Assembly: GCA_036012155.1 (NCBI GenBank)
Contig: DASCOT010000063.1
Span: 1 to 9,598, forward strand
DNA length: 9,598 nucleotides
Direction of reading: 5' to 3'
Source of the DNA: DASCOT01 sp036012155
Lineage (GTDB): Bacteria > Acidobacteriota > UBA890 > WLXD01
The notes under the pieces are model-generated. The model worked only from the letters and a program-made list of their open reading frames with translations. It did no database searches and was not told the DNA's origin. Position 1 is the stretch's first letter; every line of letters begins with the position of its first letter. Positions 6,818-9,598 of the stretch are shown here, piece by piece. The position numbers and the translations under genes are program-made.

Positions 6818-9157
6818 TTGAGTCGAAAGACCAACACCGGCCGCTCGGAGAGCGCGACCGGGGTCGACGGAGATCGTCAGCACGCCGGCGTCGTGATGAC
6901 ACGGTGCACCGTGCTGATCGGCGCAGCGTACCTGGTGCTCTACGGCAACGGCCAGCCGATGGCGCCCTGGCAGCAGCTGTCGCTGGTGGCGGTCTTGATG
7001 GCCAGCCTGTCGTGCTACGGCGTGGCTGTACGGTCCGGCCAGTGGGAGCGGCTACGCTGGCCCATCACACTGACCGACCTTGCGCTCGTCACCGTTGCGG
7101 TGTCGTTCACCGGGGAATCGACGAACGACTTCTTCCTGTTCTTCTTCTTGGTGTTGATCATCGCAGGTATTAGCAGCCAGTTCGGCCACACTGTGGTCGC
7201 CTGCTTAGTGTGTCTCGTCTACCTCGGCATGCTCTACGTGGAATATGGCACCGCGATCTGGCGGCAGACGGATCTGCTGATCCGGCTGCCGTTCCTGTTT
7301 GGCGTCGGCCTCTTCTTCGGCACGATCTCCGACGAAGCACGTCGCGAGCAGCATCGCTTCAGCCGCATGAGCGACGTCAACCGCAAGATGGTACATCGCT
7401 ACCACCAAGTGGCCTCGGAACGGGATCGCACCAAGGCGCTGCTGGAAATCGGCCAGCTGGCATTATCGTCCGGCAACCCGCAGGGCGTCCTGAATTCGGT
7501 AAACATGAAGCTGCGTGAGACGCTGCGGGCCGAGCGATGCTCGACGCTGATCTTCAACGAAGGAGATCGGCACGCCTATCTCGCAGCCTGTTCCGACGAC
7601 GGGGAAACGAGTGTCCAGCTGCTGCTGGCCCTGAAACACTATCCGGAGCTCGAGGAAACGCTCTCCTCCGGCGAGATTACCGAGTTGCACCCCAACGACC
7701 CCTCGAAGCTCTGGGAGAAAGTGCGTGGCCATCTACCGATGCCGCACCGATTCCGCAGCTGGTTCGTGGTTCCGGTGATGCACAACGAGGCTGTAGTAGG
7801 AGCGTTCTTCCTGCGTGACGCTCGTGAGGACTTCACGCTCCAGGAGGAAGAACGAACCTTCTGCAAGGCCGCGGCGTTGATGGTGGCCGGGTACCTGCAA
7901 GGGTGCGATCTCGTCGAGGAAATGCGACGGCGAACCCGACTCGACGGGCTCACGGGTCTGCTCAACTTCAACGCGTTCCGTCAGGAGCTCAAAGTGGCGC
8001 TGGCCGAGTACACCAAGAAGGAACGGCCCAAGCCCCTGTCGCTCGTGATGGTCGACATAGACAACCTCAAGACGATCAACGATTGCCACGGGCACGTGGT
8101 GGGCAACCAGGTCATCAGAGAGGTCGGCCAGCGGCTCGCGCGAGCGTTGCCGATGACCCAGTCGATCTGTCGCTATGGCGGCGACGAGTTCTTTGCACTC
8201 GTACCATTGGACAAGAAATCCGCCATCGAGCGCGTCGAGAGGGTGCTGATTCTGCTCGAGGATCTGCCCGAGGAAATCCCCTGCTCCGTCTGCGTATCCA
8301 TTGGCGTCGCGAGCTTCCCAGAGGACGGTGACGTGGCCGACAGCTTCATGGACGCGGCCGATCGCGCCATGTACGTCGCCAAGGGTGAGGGCGGCAACCA
8401 AATCCACTCGGCCGGCGTGGGCGAAGACAGCAACGACCGCGTCTACCAGGCAATGATCTCCGTCAACGCCCGACGGCTGATACCAGGCGAAGGCAACGCC
8501 CTGCGCCAGGTACTCGACAACATGCTCCGCAAGGAAGAGCAGCAGCTCGACAGCGCCGCGGTCCAACAGTCGTTGCGAGCGCTGATGGAAGCGGTAGAGT
8601 CGAAGGACAGCTACACGCGCGAGCATTCACTCGAGGTGTCCGATCTGACCCGGCGTCTCTGTTCGGCGGTCGGCCTCAGCGAGCGCGAGACGCTCGCGGT
8701 GGAGGTAGGTGCCCTCGTGCACGATATCGGCAAGGTCGGAATTCCCGACGAGATATTGAAGAAGCCCGGGGCGCTGACCACCCGGGAGCGCATGCAGATC
8801 GAGCAACACCCGGAGATCGGCGCCCAGATCCTCAAGCCTCTTCCGGCGCTGAAAGACGTCGTCCCGCTGGTGCTACATCACCATGAACGCTGGGACGGAA
8901 CCGGTTATCCACACGGGTTGGCGGGCAACGGTATCCCGGTGGGCTCTCAAATCATCTCGCTCTGCGATGTCTGGCACGCCCTGACCTCGGATCGCAGCTG
9001 TCGCCCGGCGTTCTCCCATGAGGCGGCACGCGACATCATTACCGATGGCCGTGGCACAGAGTGGCCGGAGGATCTTGTCGATGCGTTCTTCGTTATCATT
9101 GAAGAGATGCGCATAGAAGAGAGGCGGCATCGTCGCGAGCGTCGCCGCAGCGCCTGA
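6818..9157 (+). CDS. Membrane-bound GAF-GGDEF-HD-GYP protein (cyclic-di-GMP synthesis and hydrolysis)
   Basis: 779 residues. Residues about 28-170 hold five to six membrane helices, a sensor region resembling the N-terminus of PilS-like histidine kinases, followed by a short linker helix. Residues about 205-362 look like a GAF domain. Residues 375-530 are a GGDEF domain: LDGLTGLLNFNAF, the metal-binding MVDIDNLKTIND strand, and an intact RYGGDEF at 452-458. The RxxD inhibitory site normally just before it is missing (MTQSI there). Residues about 583-763 are an HD-GYP phosphodiesterase: YTREHS with H603, the HD pair H635-D636 in HDIGK, IPDEIL, H664 in HPEIG, HHHERWDGTGYP with GYP at 696-698, and D717. 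Both catalytic domains thus keep their key residues, so the protein may both make and degrade cyclic-di-GMP under control of the sensor parts. The tail is arginine-rich. It is monocistronic and convergent with the redoxin gene 15 nt away; ATG 6896 is an alternative start. Confidence 0.92.
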   Translation: MSRKTNTGRSESATGVDGDRQHAGVVMTRCTVLIGAAYLVLYGNGQPMAPWQQLSLVAVLMASLSCYGVAVRSGQWERLRWPITLTDLALVTVAVSFTGESTNDFFLFFFLVLIIAGISSQFGHTVVACLVCLVYLGMLYVEYGTAIWRQTDLLIRLPFLFGVGLFFGTISDEARREQHRFSRMSDVNRKMVHRYHQVASERDRTKALLEIGQLALSSGNPQGVLNSVNMKLRETLRAERCSTLIFNEGDRHAYLAACSDDGETSVQLLLALKHYPELEETLSSGEITELHPNDPSKLWEKVRGHLPMPHRFRSWFVVPVMHNEAVVGAFFLRDAREDFTLQEEERTFCKAAALMVAGYLQGCDLVEEMRRRTRLDGLTGLLNFNAFRQELKVALAEYTKKERPKPLSLVMVDIDNLKTINDCHGHVVGNQVIREVGQRLARALPMTQSICRYGGDEFFALVPLDKKSAIERVERVLILLEDLPEEIPCSVCVSIGVASFPEDGDVADSFMDAADRAMYVAKGEGGNQIHSAGVGEDSNDRVYQAMISVNARRLIPGEGNALRQVLDNMLRKEEQQLDSAAVQQSLRALMEAVESKDSYTREHSLEVSDLTRRLCSAVGLSERETLAVEVGALVHDIGKVGIPDEILKKPGALTTRERMQIEQHPEIGAQILKPLPALKDVVPLVLHHHERWDGTGYPHGLAGNGIPVGSQIISLCDVWHALTSDRSCRPAFSHEAARDIITDGRGTEWPEDLVDAFFVIIEEMRIEERRHRRERRRSA

Positions 9158-9172
9158 AGAGACTCCGTAGCC

Positions 9173-9598
9173 TCAGTCGGCCCCGGCGAGCACGTCCGCG
9201 ATCTCGCGGCGCACATCTGCCTCATCGCCGCGCTTGTAGCCATAGTGTCGCCAGACGATACGCCCCTGCTGATCGAGCAGGTAGTTGGTCGGCGTAGCAA
9301 TCACGCCATAGGCTCGCGCCGAGATCTCCTGCCCAGGGTCGAACGCTGCGGGAATAGCGAAACCGTTGTCGTCGTAGAACTGACGCGTCCGCTCGACATC
9401 GTTGGAAACATCGATGGCGATGACCGACAACCCCTGGGGCGACAGGTCCCGGTAAATCGCGTCGAGGTGAGGAAACTCCTCACGGCACGCCAGTCACGTC
9501 GGCGACCAGAAGTTCAGCAGGGTCGCCCCGTTCAGCGACGAGCCGAGGTCAACGACCGGCTGCTGGAGGCCTGGCAATGAGAAGTCCGGCGCCGTCAG
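9173..9598 (-). CDS. TlpA/ResA-like thioredoxin-fold redoxin with in-frame TGA read as selenocysteine (UxxC), 5' end outside window
   Basis: From the right edge the frame gives 141 codons plus a TGA stop. Reading through one internal TGA (9496-9494, codon 35 of the visible part), the protein shows APDFSLPGL, typical of the redoxin start, then LLNFWSPT-U-LACREEFPHL, where TGA falls on the first cysteine of the active-site CxxC and C38 is the resolving cysteine. Next come the strand LSVIAIDVS, an AFDPGQEISARAYGV helix, the ATPTNYLLD segment with the cis-proline P103, and the closing GRIVWRHYGY strand. The family reduces or oxidises disulfides, usually in the periplasm on a signal peptide or membrane anchor, which would lie in the missing N-terminus. 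Nothing else in the frame is damaged, and a SECIS-like hairpin follows the TGA. A shorter ORF from ATG at 9430 would omit the active site and is not a credible gene. Alternatives are a sequencing error (TGC/TGT to TGA) or a fresh nonsense mutation. Confidence 0.82.
9459..9493 (-). promoter_or_regulatory. Candidate bacterial SECIS element (selenocysteine insertion)
   Basis: On the minus strand, starting 10 nt after the TGA, GTGAGGA (9483-9477) pairs perfectly with TCCTCAC (9473-9467) around the 3-nt loop GTT. A lower stem GCGT (9490-9487) with ACGC (9462-9459) flanks a small asymmetric internal loop. The loop begins 17 nt after the TGA and its first base is G, which fits known bacterial SECIS rules: a stem-loop directly 3' of UGA inside the coding region with a guanine early in the apical loop, bound by the SelB elongation factor. 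The same bases also encode the conserved CREEFP segment. Confidence 0.68.

Noticed and set aside
7733..8626. Long open frame (297 codons) antisense to the GGDEF/HD-GYP gene
   Set aside because: It lies wholly opposite a clear multi-domain gene, shows no recognisable motif, and is expected from codon bias in GC-rich DNA.
9158..9172. Bidirectional terminator between the GGDEF/HD-GYP gene and the redoxin gene
   Set aside because: Only 15 nt separate the genes and I found no stem longer than about 4 bp or a T-run.
9173..9430. Separate short gene starting at ATG 9430
   Set aside because: It would begin in the middle of a thioredoxin fold, without the active-site helix. The upstream frame carries the matching N-terminal half, so this is the tail of the longer TGA-containing gene.
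9494..9496. TGA explained by an alternative genetic code
   Set aside because: TGA ends pabC, the GGDEF/HD-GYP gene and the redoxin itself at sensible family lengths, and no other in-frame TGA is seen inside the large genes.

Overview
This is a GC-rich bacterial window (about 9.6 kb) with dense, ordinary gene packing. The gene set fits a Gram-negative-like soil or sediment lineage such as Acidobacteriota: a protein-repair methyltransferase, an exported HEAT/cyclophilin fusion, an NSS-type transporter, a GGDEF/HD-GYP signalling protein and a TlpA-like redoxin. The taxonomic guess is weak and rests on gene content and composition only.

Layout. Positions 1-267 (+) hold the 3' end of pcm. From about 6504 down to 290 runs a long minus-strand series, read in transcription order: an SNF/NSS sodium-dependent transporter, a broken pabA-pabB pair, pabC, an exported HEAT-repeat plus cyclophilin protein, a seven-helix membrane protein, and a DUF72 protein. 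Spacing is tight from pabA to the membrane protein (overlaps or gaps of about 20 nt), so these are probably co-transcribed. A 313-nt divergent intergenic region (6505-6817) turns sharply AT-rich near 6711 and holds repeated ACGTC boxes and a hairpin just before the next gene. Positions 6818-9157 (+) encode a 779-aa membrane GAF-GGDEF-HD-GYP protein for cyclic-di-GMP turnover. Convergent to it, 9173-9598 (-) is the 3' part of a thioredoxin-fold redoxin that runs off the right edge.

Two things stand out. First, the redoxin reading frame is interrupted by one in-frame TGA exactly where the first cysteine of the CxxC active site should be. The frame continues unbroken on both sides, and a strong stem-loop starts 10 nt after the TGA, its loop 17 nt after it, in the position and with the loop guanine expected of a bacterial SECIS element. 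I therefore read it as a UxxC selenoprotein rather than two short ORFs or a pseudogene. TGA is used as a normal stop by neighbouring genes, which argues against a changed genetic code.

Second, the folate-branch genes pabA and pabB are collapsed. The first ~55 codons of pabA are joined out of frame to the last ~84 codons of pabB near position 4926, while pabC downstream is intact. This is either a real collinear deletion of roughly 1.5 kb or an assembly collapse; the sequence alone cannot decide.
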